Origin: Leuctra nigra
Taxonomy: Eukaryota; Arthropoda; Insecta; Plecoptera; Leuctridae
Direction: 5' to 3'
Assembly: GCA_934045905.1 (NCBI GenBank)
Contig: OW203770.1
Location: 186,001 to 250,000, forward strand
Length of the DNA: 64,000 nt
Part shown: positions 1-13,000 of the stretch, piece by piece
How positions within the stretch are numbered: position 1 is the stretch's first letter
Layout: every line of letters begins with the position of its first letter
Notes under the pieces: model-generated
The model's input: only the letters and a program-made list of their open reading frames with translations
The model's database searches: none
Told to the model about the DNA's origin: nothing
Position numbers and translations under genes: made by a program

Positions 1-884
1 AACAAACCTTCTTTGTAAAAATATGTTGGGTATGTTTAGAAAATACTTCGAGATCTGTAACAGAAATTAAATCATCATAATCTGGATTCTTTATTTTAAA
101 TGTCAGATAAAATATCAAATTCTTTAGGATAAAACAAGATATATCAAAAACAAATTGTGTAAAAGTAGAATTAAAAAAAAAAAAAATTTATACATCTGAA
201 AGTAACTGATTCATTTAGCAAATGAATGAGAATTTCACCAGATGTAACCCAATTGTAGGTAAAATAATAACACATTTCTGATTTAATATCATTTTAAAGC
301 TTCGATAGTTATCGAGGATAAAGTACGATAGAGAACATTATGAATTTCTTCTAAACGTTTATACTAGGTACTTTAAAATGTCAATGAAATATTAAATCTA
401 CGTTTTGAGAACCTCGAAAGTAAGTCAATTTCGAGGTATTATTTCGGACATAATTGTGCCAAACTTAAATTATCGATTCATTGATGTAAATGTTAAAAAT
501 TACAAAGAATAATTTAAAATATTGCAGTTATTTAAGATTTTTTTTAATCTTAGTTTTTGACAGTTTTCTAAAGAGGAAACTACAGAAATCAAGTCATTTT
601 GCAAAGATTACCCATGCTTCTTCAAACTTTCTAAGAAACAAAAATATATTTGACAAAGAGAATTAAATTACCTGAAGGTTTTATACAAAGAGTATTAGAA
701 AATTGAGGTATATTTCTAAATATTATTTAAAAATGAATATACCTACATATTTTCCAATTATTAAAAAAATAAAAAAATAAAAAAGGTGATTCAAAATATT
801 TTGAATTATTCTTTGAAATATGTCAACTCTGTCCATCAATGAAAGCGGCTTCCTGATTGTCATCTACATGGCTACTTATTGCCG
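1..884 (-). other. RhoGEF 3'UTR and downstream flank
   Basis: AT-rich sequence after the stop codon, without another gene. A reverse-strand AATAAA at about 90-95 could be a distal polyadenylation signal; I see no convincing nearer one. Confidence 0.35.
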
Positions 885-1090
885 TCATAACTTGGTTTCC
901 CAGATGACAATGTGAGCGTCGGTCAACGTATTCTCGTCATTTCTCTTGGCTTCTTGTCTCCAGTTGACGTAACCTCGACCGCCCATCAGAGTTATCACGG
1001 TTCGACGCTCAAACGAAGAAGAGGCCTTCGCTTCCGTCGGCTTTGTTTCGCCCTCGGAGTTGCGACGCGTGATTGGTCGGTTAGATGCGC
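885..1090 (-). CDS. ARHGEF10: RhoGEF coding exon 22 (C-terminus, stop)
   Basis: A 206-nt coding part after acceptor AATGTTCCAG. It encodes [40 protein letters not shown] and [14 protein letters not shown], then TGA. The GGxGYxN ... LLIWQxP pattern is the C-terminal end of vertebrate ARHGEF10L, so the protein is complete. Confidence 0.93.
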
Positions 1091-4000
1091 CTGGAACATT
1101 GTTCATTGGTTTATTAGTTCATTCGTTATGGGATCAATTGAAATAATGTAACAGTCAAGTATTACAAAAACAATTGGAAACTCATGCAAAAGTGAACATA
1201 ATTTAGAGTGAAGGACAAAATTCCGTCACTTATAAAAACATAAGCCTTCAAGATATTGCTTTAATAAACTAAATATTTAATACTAAAAACTAAGATAATA
1301 GAATGTTAAAATAGCTGTCAAATAGTTCCAAGAAATATTCCAAAATCCCGAATGAAGATTTTAATGGCATTCTTTTATTGAAATCTGAAATAAAATTATT
1401 TGACAATTCAGTTTGTAATTTGTATACAAGTAAAATGAAAGAACTGATACAATTTTCAGTGTAAAATGAACAGTTATAGCGAGTTGAAAAATATTCTTCT
1501 TCTCCAACTTCTCAACATGGCTGTTCAGGTTTCATTCCTTCCTTATTCATTCCTTTCTCATTAACTCCTTCTTATCAATATAAAAAATATTGATAAGTAA
1601 ATAAAATGATATTCTGGCATAAAGTTATTCAGAAGATTAAAATCTGAAGGGAATACTTTGTTCCCAACTGTTTTTAATTACTAAATTAATAAACAGAAAA
1701 CACAACATTCTGTTCATTTGTGTTCAATATAAGGAAGCCTCTGTCTATAATAATGATCAGTATTAGAAGAGAAATCTACAGATTCAAAGAGTGTGAGAAG
1801 TTTTTAAGTTTCATATGACTCATGAAAAATGTATAAAAACAATTATTGATGAGAGTTACGACAAAAGAATGTTGTACCTCTGATTCGAACATCTTCGGAG
1901 CTGGAAGTTCCCGCCGACGAAGCTCTCGAACTGACGGACCAATTGGACAGATCCAGCGACCTTGGCCGTCTGATCCTGAGTCTCGGAGCGCTCAGCTCGG
2001 GATCCGAGCGTCTCAGGTCGTAGTCTCTCAGATTCATCAGCTCGGAGTAGAGTCCGTAGACGTCGCAGTCCGAGAGTTCGGACAGGTTCGAACCAACGCA
2101 GCGGGGCAGAGTTCGAGACCCGCGACATGTCTCCTGGAAGTAATCATGAACATTAGTCAGACAGTTCGGACAGGTTCGAACCAACGCAGCGCGGCAGAGT
2201 TCGAGACCCGCGAATGTCTCCTGGAAGTAAACATGAACATTAGTCAGACAGTTCGGACAGGTTCGAACCAACGCAGCGCGGCAGAGTTCGAGACCCCCGA
2301 CATGGCTCCTGGAGGTAAACATGAACATTAGTCAGACAGTTCGGACAGGTTCGAACCAACGCAGCGCGGCAGAGTTCGAGACCCGCGACATGTCTCCTGG
2401 AGGTAAACATTAACATAAGTCAGACAGTTCGGACAGGTTCGAACCAACGCAGCGCGGCAGGGTTCGAGACCCCCGACATGTCTCCTGGAAGTAAACATGA
2501 ACATTAGTCAGACAGTTCGGACAGGTTCGAACCCACGCAGCGCGGCAGAGTTCGAGACTCGCGACATGTCTCCTGGAAGTAAACATTAAAAAATGTTAAT
2601 GTTATGCAGGCGCTCGGCCGTTTTAGAAATTTGAGAGATACAAGATGTTTCATAAGTAGGAGTAACTTTGATAGGATGTTTAGGTCATGATCAGTCTGAT
2701 TGTATAGCACTTTTTCATTTTTGCTTTTTGCTAGGCCTGTGCGAGATTTAAATTTTTCATGTCGACCGAGATCGAGATTATTTCATAAACGTCGAGCGAG
2801 ATTGAGCGAGATATTTTACCTTCGAGATCGAGAATATTCAAGCAAGATTATACTTTTATAAAAAGATTTGTTTTGGTGGAAGAAAAACAAAATGCAAATT
2901 GTCCAGCCACACAAGAATAACATTTGATAAGTATGCAGAACTGTCTGCTTTATATATAAAACAATACAAATCAAATTTATGGACGATACAAAGAAAGTTA
3001 GCGTGCGTAGTCCTGTAAAAATAACAAAAAATTGGAAATCTTGATGGCTCTTAGTTGATGCTCAAAACTTGAAAATTCGAGATGGCAATTTGAACAAACG
3101 ATCGAGATCGAGATGGAGTTTCATATTCGAGATTCGAGAACTTTCGAGACTTGCACAGCCCTAAAGTTTTTGCCTTGTTAATTAGGCGCCGGTTATTCAA
3201 CAAAATTGCGCAAAACTATGACATTTCCGATACGATTGGAGACCAAACCATGGCAACACAATTTTACATTAAACTGCACTTTTAAGAAGGAAAATGTGGA
3301 AATAAAGCAGTAAACCAAGTAGTATTCAAAGGGTGGGAAAGCAGCTTAAAGTGGCGCGATCACTCGATCATATAGCACATTTTAATTTATTTTTGAAATA
3401 ACCATTTCAAAAACCTTTTACAACAGTTCAACTATATTTAAGTATAAAATACTCATTAAAAGTCCTGTAGTTTGCAACTCCCGCCCAATAATGAGTTTTC
3501 AATTCTATGTCTTTTGAGAATATACAAAACTTTAACATGGAAGGTATAGGAAAATCATTTCGAATTTGGTGAATAACATTTAAAATAGCACACGTTGGTA
3601 TCGTTTTCATTTTTTTCCCTGATAGAATGTCCGTATGTCTACCAGGAAAAAAGGTTTTTGTTAAAATCTGACGGTACAAAAAATTAGAACTTCATTTTAG
3701 CTTAAAAATGACACAATTTTACTTGTCTGCCATAAGATAACATGGGGAAGAAAACTCAAATTATCTCAGAAACTAGACACGAGAAGTGTTTAATTTTTTC
3801 AAGGTTTATGTATGGCATGATTATCAATAAGTACACAAAAATTTATGAAGATCCGAAACTTGGTATGCCTCGAGTGATCGCGCCACCTTAATCCACTTTT
3901 GAAAATTTAAATTTAAAGAAATACTGTAACTTTCAAGTAATTTATCTTGAAAATTAGTTCTGCTTGCTTACATTTTCTTTGCATTTTGATGCGTATGAAA

Positions 4001-7000
4001 CTGATGTAGAACTTCATTGATTTCTTATGAAAGGGGATATTAATGTATGTAAATGTTCCACCTTGCTCTTTTTCCTCCTCAACACGACTGGGCTGTGATT
4101 GGCCGGCTGAGCGCTGCGTTGCGGGCTGCTGGTTGTCAGGGGCAACAGGAACGTCACCGGACCAAGATGGCCGTGGTAAGACACGTTGACACGGCCGCTG
4201 ATGATCGGGACTCCTTCCAAGCGGGGAAGCGGGATTGTCAAGGTCACCTGCAACAAGAGCAAAATGATCCCCCGGTTTGAGAGCTCGTTCTGAGATAACT
4301 GTAACAGATAAAGAGCTGAAACTTACACACATTGTAGAAAACATATCAACAATTAATGTGTGCAATTTTCAGACATTTATGATAATTGGGGAGAAAGTTA
4401 CAGACATTTGAATTAAGATGTTGAAAAACAGTTTAGGAATACCAGCATAATTTACCCGAACTTAAACAGCATTGAAAATAAAATATTCGTGTCCACTAAT
4501 TTCGGATTCATGAAAGTTTTACCTGAATTCACTTTTGTCACCTGAAATAAGAGGAAAATGATCCCCTGGTTTGAGAGGTCGTTCTGACAGAACTGTAACA
4601 CATAGAGAGCTGAAACTTCCACACATTGTAGAAAACAGATGGAAATTTAAAGCGTGCAATGTTGATAAATTTTATATAAAAAAAGTTAAATTTGTAGGAA
4701 AAAATAATATTTTAAAAAACAATTAAAAAAATGAAGAAAAAAATTTGAAGAAAAAAAATATACAAAAATTAAAACGTAAAATTAAAAAAATATGTATACA
4801 TAAAATTTTAAAAATAAAATTTAAATAAAAATACAAAAACTTAAAAATTTGAATTAAAAAAAAATACAAAATTAAAACATAAAATTTCAAAAAATATAAC
4901 AAAATTAAAAGTCTAAAATTTAAAAAAAGGAAAAGGTAAATAACAAATGAACATTATTTTACCCCAATGTTAGTGCCCAGCCAGAGCAGTCCCTTGCAAG
5001 CCACCATGGCCGTGACATTGACCCCACAGCAATGCAGCGAGGCAATTCGCAGCACATTGGTCGCTACGTTGATGTCCTGGAGGTGTTTGAACGTCTCGGA
5101 ATGGTACAGACAGACCGTGCTGCTATTGGCCGAGGCCAGCCACAAGCCCACGCCGCTGGCAGCCAATAGAAGGATAGCAGTGGGATGATGCACCGTGAAG
5201 CTGCGCGTGATCTGATTGGTCCACGCGTCAACCACGATCAGACGCTTACCTGGAAAAAAACAATTGAAATTATTATTTTAAAAAAATCCTCTTATTAGAC
5301 AGCTTTATTTTTGAAAAATTTGTAAACATTCAAAATCTATGATTTTTTGATAATTTTGGTATTTTAATTGTTTTGAAAAAATAAAATTTAGGCAATTATG
5401 TATTTTGTATAAAAAAATGTGTTCCAAAAAATCATTCTCAACTGTCTAAAAAATCCAATGGATTTTTCTAAAAACTATAAGAAAAAAATATGTTTTGTGA
5501 AAATACTGTCTTAAATTAAAAAAAATAAATCACTTAAAAATATATATTAAAAAATAAAAATATTTTTTCTCCCCTATATGAGCCCCAGAATGATCTGATC
5601 GAACTCACCGACAGCTGCGTATATCTCCTGTCCCAAAGCGAGCAGACACGCAACGGGCTCATCGCCCAACTTGAGCCGCATCGGCTCTGCGGTCGGTTTC
5701 CCCGAGTAGCGGAGGAGAGTTCCGTCGTCGAGGGCAACGAACATCGCGTCCAGGTGACTCTGGATACCCGTCACACCCGCCTTGGTCTCAAGCAAGTGGA
5801 GGGGGGCGTTGTCAGGGCAACCAGCATCACTCAGGAGCAGTCTGAGAACACAGATAACAAACATTGTTTTCTTGGACAGTTTTCGAGGCAAAAATAGTAG
5901 ATTTTGGAAAAAAATCTTGAAGATAGTTTAAAAACAGCTTCCCTCTATTTTAGGCAGATTTTTGAAAAATCATTGATTTTACAAAAAAGATCAAAGTCAT
6001 TCTTTTATAAATTTTTTAAAGAATTTTGTAAATGTCTGAAATTTAGATTTTTTTTATAATTTAGGTGTTTTGGATTTTTCAAAAACTGTCTAAAAAATGC
6101 AAAAGATTTTTCTAAACTGTCAAAAAAAACTGTCTAAAAATAAATAGAAAAATATTAGAAAAAATAGATATTTTTTTTAGAGAAATAAAATTGAGTATAT
6201 AATCATATATAATCCTACCTTCCGTCTCTGGTTCCTATCCACACGATGTTGTCGGCCTGCTCCATTGCCGTGACTTGATGTTTGATCTCTTGCGCAGGAC
6301 TTAGCAAGCGCAGCTGACCTTGACGCGTGTGTGTGTAGACGCTTATCCTGGTCAGCTGCTGGTCGCTCGTTGCCAGCCACAGCCGGTTGTCATGGTAACA
6401 CCCGCATAATACCTGGAATAACATCGTAAAAAAATTTAAAATTTTCCAAAATGGTTAAAAAAAATCTGAAGATTGACGACATTTAGGAAACCTATTCAAG
6501 ACTCGAGATCAATTTTAATTTTTACATACCAAAATTTAATATGTAGGTATGTGCAAGTTTCAAACTATGTTGTTGAATAGGAAAAAAGTTAGGATTTATT
6601 CAAAGTAACAGTTGAAAAAACCAGAAAAACCCGATAATTGACTTGATTGAAGAATATATTTGGAGTTACTTCATGGGAATTAGGTGAATTTATGTTGTTT
6701 TCTTGTGAACTGTGCGCAAACGATGTTTCCATTGTAATAGATGTCTGAATATGTGATACCGAAATTAGTAGCCAAGAATCTTTTACTTTTTGTTTACAAT
6801 GCTGTTAAAGATTTGTAACGCTGGTATAAACTGTTTTTAAATGCCATAATTCAAATGTCTGTTACTTTTTTCTAGAGATGGGCCGATACCGATACTCGCG
6901 ATACCACCGATACCATAGGTATCGGAGTATCGCGATACTTCAATTTTTTTGGCCATATTTGGCGATACTTTTGAACCAATACTTTTGAATTTTCCCGCGT

Positions 7001-10000
7001 TTCACAGTCACTGTTGGCTCCCCATTGGCTGTTGCTCAACACCCATTCACCCATTGGCTTATGTACAATGAGTAGAGCCAGTTTTAAATGGTGATTTTAT
7101 TTCTTAAAATTCGTTTTTAAAATCATCAATTTCGTTTTTTGTGTTTTTTCTGGAAGAGGGATTTCGCGATTTTGTGGTGATATTAAATTGGTTATAAAAC
7201 ACATTGTAATAGCCCCCAGAAACCATAATTTGATGAAAAACATGTATGCCACTTTGGAGTAGGGATTGGAATGGATTGATTGGTCTATTAGCACTGAAAT
7301 AGGCTTGTCTAGAATGGCGTCTTTAATGCTCTGTACTGTCTTTTCCCCAACCCACATTTTCTCTGTGTAGATGATACATAATATTTCAAATTTCATGACG
7401 CAAAATGTATAGTTTGACAAGATATTTTCTTTCCCAATCCAACAATTTTCAGTGCAGTAATTGTTCCAAAATATCCTTCTGAATAGTTGCGACTGGTTGA
7501 GGGTGGAAGGGGGGGGGGGGGGGTTGGGAAAACTGGTCGACCTTGAACAGATGGGGGCGCAAAACAAAGCAGCCTGGAGGCATCATCAACTGGTTAGACT
7601 GGTCTGGCTGGTTCACTTTGAGGGTGGGTAGCAAAGTGTCTGGCGAGGGGGAGGGGGTTGATTGAGTAGCACATGGAAAGAAACTGGTTTCGTTTGTTGT
7701 TGTGTGACCTGTTAGGGGGATAAAAGCAGTAATTTTAATAGAAAACCTTTATTTCGTGGTCATTTCGCGGAAAATGTTGAATATCGCGATCAGGGTTGGA
7801 TTTCGTTTTTTTTCGCGATGTAAAAATGGTAGATTTGGGATCTATACACAATGAAATGGATTTTAGTAGAAGAAAATAGTGCAATCAGAACAATTCGCGA
7901 ATTCGCGCATCACCATTTAAAACTGGCTCTAACAATGAGCATCGACCAATCAGAGCGCCGCTTTGATCAAGGTTTCCTTCCTGCAGTTTCAACTTCTTTC
8001 AAGATGGCGTCTTGCATTATTTTGTTAGTTTCAACTTATTTTTAATGTGATGTGTTCCAAACGGAATAAAAGTGGTGTCTGGAACCAATTTACTATAAAA
8101 CATGATTTCAAATTGAATTTTGTTGTATAATGCATTTGTTTTGTTGAGTACAAAGTGAAAATGAGTACTTACTTTGGTGTACCTAACCCTGAAATCTGCA
8201 AACTGAAGATTGAATTTAGATTTGGTGCACATAATCTATAAAAATTAAGGTAACAAAAGTATCGGCGATAGTATCGGTATCGTAAATCAATAAGTAGGTA
8301 TCGGTACAAGTATCGGTATCGGTGAAAATGTGGTATCGACCCATCTCTACTTTTTTCCCATAAATCAAAGATTTCTGAAAAATGCACACATTTTCATATG
8401 TTTTCTATAATATATAAAAGTTTCAGCTCTTGATCTTTTATATTTCTGTCGAAGTGACCTCTCAAACAGGGGGATGTTTTTTGCGCGACCCGGTATCTGT
8501 AAACGCCTGTAATTACCTCTGAGTGGTCTGAGTTATGATGAAGCGCCACGGCACTGACAAACAGCGGCATCTTGGTCGCCGGGCGTCGCTCTTGTTCCGG
8601 CACTTCCCACGCCGGCGCGTTGTTGGGGTCCAGCGCCAGTTGCGCCAGACGCAGCTCCGTCAGCCAATCCTGAGCCGTAAAACAAACATTTAGATCTTTC
8701 AATATTCCCAAGTAGATCATTTTATCTTCAAAAAACTTGATTTTAAACCCAGGAGAACACGAAAATGTTTCGTTATTTCTTGCGGAATTTGTCAAAATGT
8801 TGCTTTTTAAAGAGTCACAAATTTCACTCTTCCCGTGCATTTAAAACTGTTAGAATAAAATATTGTACCAGATACACGATTTAGTAGTTTTTCAAAGAAA
8901 TCTGTCGGTTGGAAAGAAATCTGTCGGTTGGACAGCACAATTTAAAATGCAAAAGTCCAACGCATTTTTCTTCAAAAACTGTCTAAAAATCCGAAGGATT
9001 TTTCTAAAAACTGTCTAAAAATTCGGAAGGATTTTTCTTCAAAAATTGTCAAAAACTGTAGGTACCTAAATGAATTGAAACCCTGTGTATCTGTAAGAGC
9101 CTTGTTTTCTACGCACCTGTTTGACTCTGGGGCTTTCTGTCTGGAACGTGTGGGTGGTTTTAGTTCCTCGCACTGCCACTTGGATGCAGCACGCGTCCAC
9201 CCAGGACATTCTCTCGTCAGCGCTCTTAACCGACAGTTAGCTAACAGCCTGCTAGCTGCTACATGTTGCTTGTTTTCTACGCACCTGTTTTCTACGCGCA
9301 ATGTTGTCGGCCTGCTCCTTTGACGTCACTTGACGTTTAATCTCTCGAGACAGTTTTTGAAGAATTAAGACAGTTTTTAGACAGTTTTTTTGAAAAATCC
9401 TTTGGATATTTTAGACAGTTTTTTTGAAAAATCCTTTGGATTTTTTACACAGTTTTTTTTTGGAAAAATCCTTTGGATTTTTTAGACAGATTTTAAAAAA
9501 TTTAAAAGACAAAATTTTTCAAAAAAATACAAAGTTTTAAACTTTTAAAAACTTTTAAAAAAATTTGTCTTAAAAGTCCAACGCATTTTTCTTCAAAAAC
9601 TGTCTCAAATTCGGAAGGATTTTTCTTCAAAAATTGTCAAAAACTGTAGGTACCTGAATGAAACCCTGTGTATCTGTAAGAGCCTTGTTTTCTACTTGCC
9701 TGTTTGACTCTGGGGCTTTCTGTCTGGAACGTGTGGGTGGTTTTAGTTCCTCGCACTGCCACTTGAATGCAGCACGCGTCCACCCACGACATTCTCTCGT
9801 CAGCATTCTTAACCGACAGTTGGATGGAGGCCAATAGCGAGCGAGTTGCTGACAAGCTCAGTTCCTGGGGAATAACATAGGGTTTATACTTTCAAACAAG
9901 CATTGGCCTTTAACAAGCTAGCAAATAGCATAGGATTAAAATTGTTGGAAGAAATTTGTTTTTAATCTTCTAAAAATCTTGGTTAAAACACTGTTTTTTC

Positions 10001-13000
10001 TAAGTATGCAGTAAAAAAATAGGTACCAACTAAATATTTTTTATAAAATAGTACAATAAAATAAAACAATAAACTAAAAAAATTAAAAATAAAATACCTA
10101 TGGAAGATAAGAAAAAACAGAAAAACACCAGTTCTTCAAACATTTTTAAAAAATTTAAGGATTTCCATAATTTTTAAATAGTAACTCCAAGTTCTTCCTA
10201 ACATTTAGAAGGTAGTAGTGAAAAACCTCTCAGACTCAGCTTCTTAGAACATAATGCAAACGTGAGGCAAGAAAACAGGCAACTAAAATCAAAATCACTT
10301 CACTATGCAAAACTATGGATGTCACAACCAAAAACATATACCTATACAAAAAAGCGTAATGACTAGAGGTCGGATTCGGGTAATGTTTTGTACCCGGGTA
10401 CCCGCTTTAATTACCCGGGTAATAAATAACTAAAAAAAAAATAAAAACATTTTTTTTTTTTTTTTTGGAAAATGTTTTGAAATTTGTTGCATTGAGCCCG
10501 CCGCCCTATCCGTGTCCTTGGGGAGAGATACACACCGTCCATACAATGGAAGGTTGAACACAATGCATCCCCTCCATCAATAATCCATCCTCAACTCACC
10601 AGCATTCTCATGAAATTACTAACAATGAATTTACAAACCAATTATTGGTTGGGATTGTTGAGATTTGGGAAATATGAATAAATATTAAATTCAGTTTATA
10701 TAACTATAAACAATGCAGCTGGTGATTAAGTGGCAGCATTCGCAAATAATGCAAACAAACCTAATAACTACAAACAAAAAACAAACAAAAATTTTTATTT
10801 TTTTTTATTTTTATTTTTTTTGATACCCGAGTACCCGCCATTGTACCCGGGTAATGGCGTACCCGGGTACCCGGTTTGTACCCGGGTACCCTAACTGACC
10901 TCTAGTAATGACATCAAACAATTACACATAAATTGTTTGAATTGTTTGATTACACACATAAAAAATTAAAAACGTTTTAAAAACAAAATAATCAAAAGTA
11001 AAGAAAATCAAAATTATTTTCTTTAAATGAAATCTCACAATTTCTTTTGTTTGTAAAATGCAAACATGTCACAAAAGCGCATGGAGTGTCTCCTGTATTT
11101 ACCTTGTATTCCCCATGGAGCGTGGCCAGAAGGTCGGCCACTCGACTGATCTGCTGATAGTCGTGCATCAGTCGACTCATCTCCGAGCAGAGATCGTCGG
11201 CTGCTGATTGGTCCAGCTTGGAGCTGCGTGATTGGCTGGTTAGCAGGCGGGAAAGTGTCGGGGAACCGTGAGAGTCCAGGACCTAGACGATGACATACGT
11301 TAGACATAGAATACAATACATTACAATACATTACAATACTTACATGAGAGTTCAGGACCTAATAGCAAACAAATATTACCATGAATGATAAATACCGGGC
11401 GGCGCAAAACATTGCCTAGTTTGAGAGGCCACTACATCCAAACTACTAGATAGGGTTCTGAAATTTGTACCCACTTTAGAAAACATAGGTATCAAAATGT
11501 AGTATGTGCAAGTTTCAAACATTTTTGTTAAAAAAAAAAAGTTATAAATGATTGAAGTTAGAGTTGAAAAAAACAGAATAAGCCTTGTTTGAGCTTGATT
11601 CAAACATTGACTTGTTTGACAATGTGTTATTGACTTGTTTGACAATGTGTTATTGACTTGTTTGCAGAATTGATTTAGAGTCACTTCAATGGATTCAGAC
11701 CTGAATCTATGTGTTTCGCTCCACAATTTTCCTTGTAAACGATGTTATCATGTTACATTGAAGTATAGATTTCTGAATCTGTGATAGCGAAATTAATGAT
11801 AACGAATCTTTTATTATCACCTTCAATGCTGTTAAAGTTTAAAGATTTATAAAGCTGGTATAAACAGTTTTAAACATATTCATTCAAACGTCTGTAACTT
11901 TTGTCTTATTAATAAAAAATGTCTAAAAATTGCACACATTAAGTATTCATATGTTTTCTACAATGTGTGAAAGTTTCAGCTCTTTATCTGTTATAGTACT
12001 TTTATAATGACGGTTAGAACAGCGCCTAAGCAACAAATATAACGGCAACTGACCTCGATATCGGTCACGGGAACGGTCCACTTGAGGCTCAAACGGTCCG
12101 AGCCGGACGAACGGAAAGTCTCCGTCTGTTTGGGCGAAACGGAAACGCAGACAACCAGATCGTTTAGCAGCAACAACCTGAACAAACAAACAAACAAACA
12201 CATATAGAGTTCATTCAATATGCATGAAACTAATGCATGGTACACATTTTAATATTTCAAAAAAATAGCAACCTTAATACCTTCAATGTAAGAAGCTTGA
12301 AAACAGATTTGTCAGTTCTAAAACTTTGGAATCAACAGTCGATTTGAGAAAAAAAAAATTATTTTCCATACATTAAAAAAAGATTTTTCAAGAATAAAAA
12401 AAAACGAAAAATAACAAAAAAAATACAAAAAAATATTTTTACTAACATAAAAAAGGGTTTTCCAAAAATTCAAATGAAACAAAATTACAAAAGTTACAAA
12501 AAATATAAAATCAATTATTTTTCCAAGATACAAAAAAAAATGTTTTCCAAAATAAAAATAAAAATTTTCCAAACTAAAAAAAAGATTTTCAAAAAATTAA
12601 AAACTAAGATTTTCCAAAAAAAAAAAAAAAAGATTTTTCAAAGATATAAAAAAAAGATTTTCACCAATGATGAAATATGCTTTGTTTTACCTCCTTCTCT
12701 TGAGCTTGGCTGTTGTGTTGTTGACCTCCATCATGACATCGTCTTCTCTCAACAAACACCTGTTGGCATCTGACAGCGGCCGCACAGTGAACTTGCTGCT
12801 CAGATGCCTCAAGGTCATTCGGAACGCCTGGAACTGCTCGGCTTCTCGTTTACGCTCGTTCAACATCTCCGCAAGACTCTCCAGTTGAGTCAGAGCCAGT
12901 TGGAGCGACATTCGGTCGGCGTGGCCGTGCGGGGTGTGCTTCAATAGGTCCTGGGGACAAATAATAGGCAGACATCAGTATTTATGTAATTTTGGTATAA

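Noticed and set aside
1846..2331. 161-codon plus-strand frame across the 88-bp array
   Set aside because: Antisense shadow of exon 21 and its repeats.
7097..7634. 156-codon minus-strand frame as a transposase
   Set aside because: No transposase motif; it spans a poly-G tract inside the hAT-like element.
12318..12773. Lys/Phe-rich open frames on both strands
   Set aside because: They arise from the A-rich low-complexity tract in RhoGEF intron 12.
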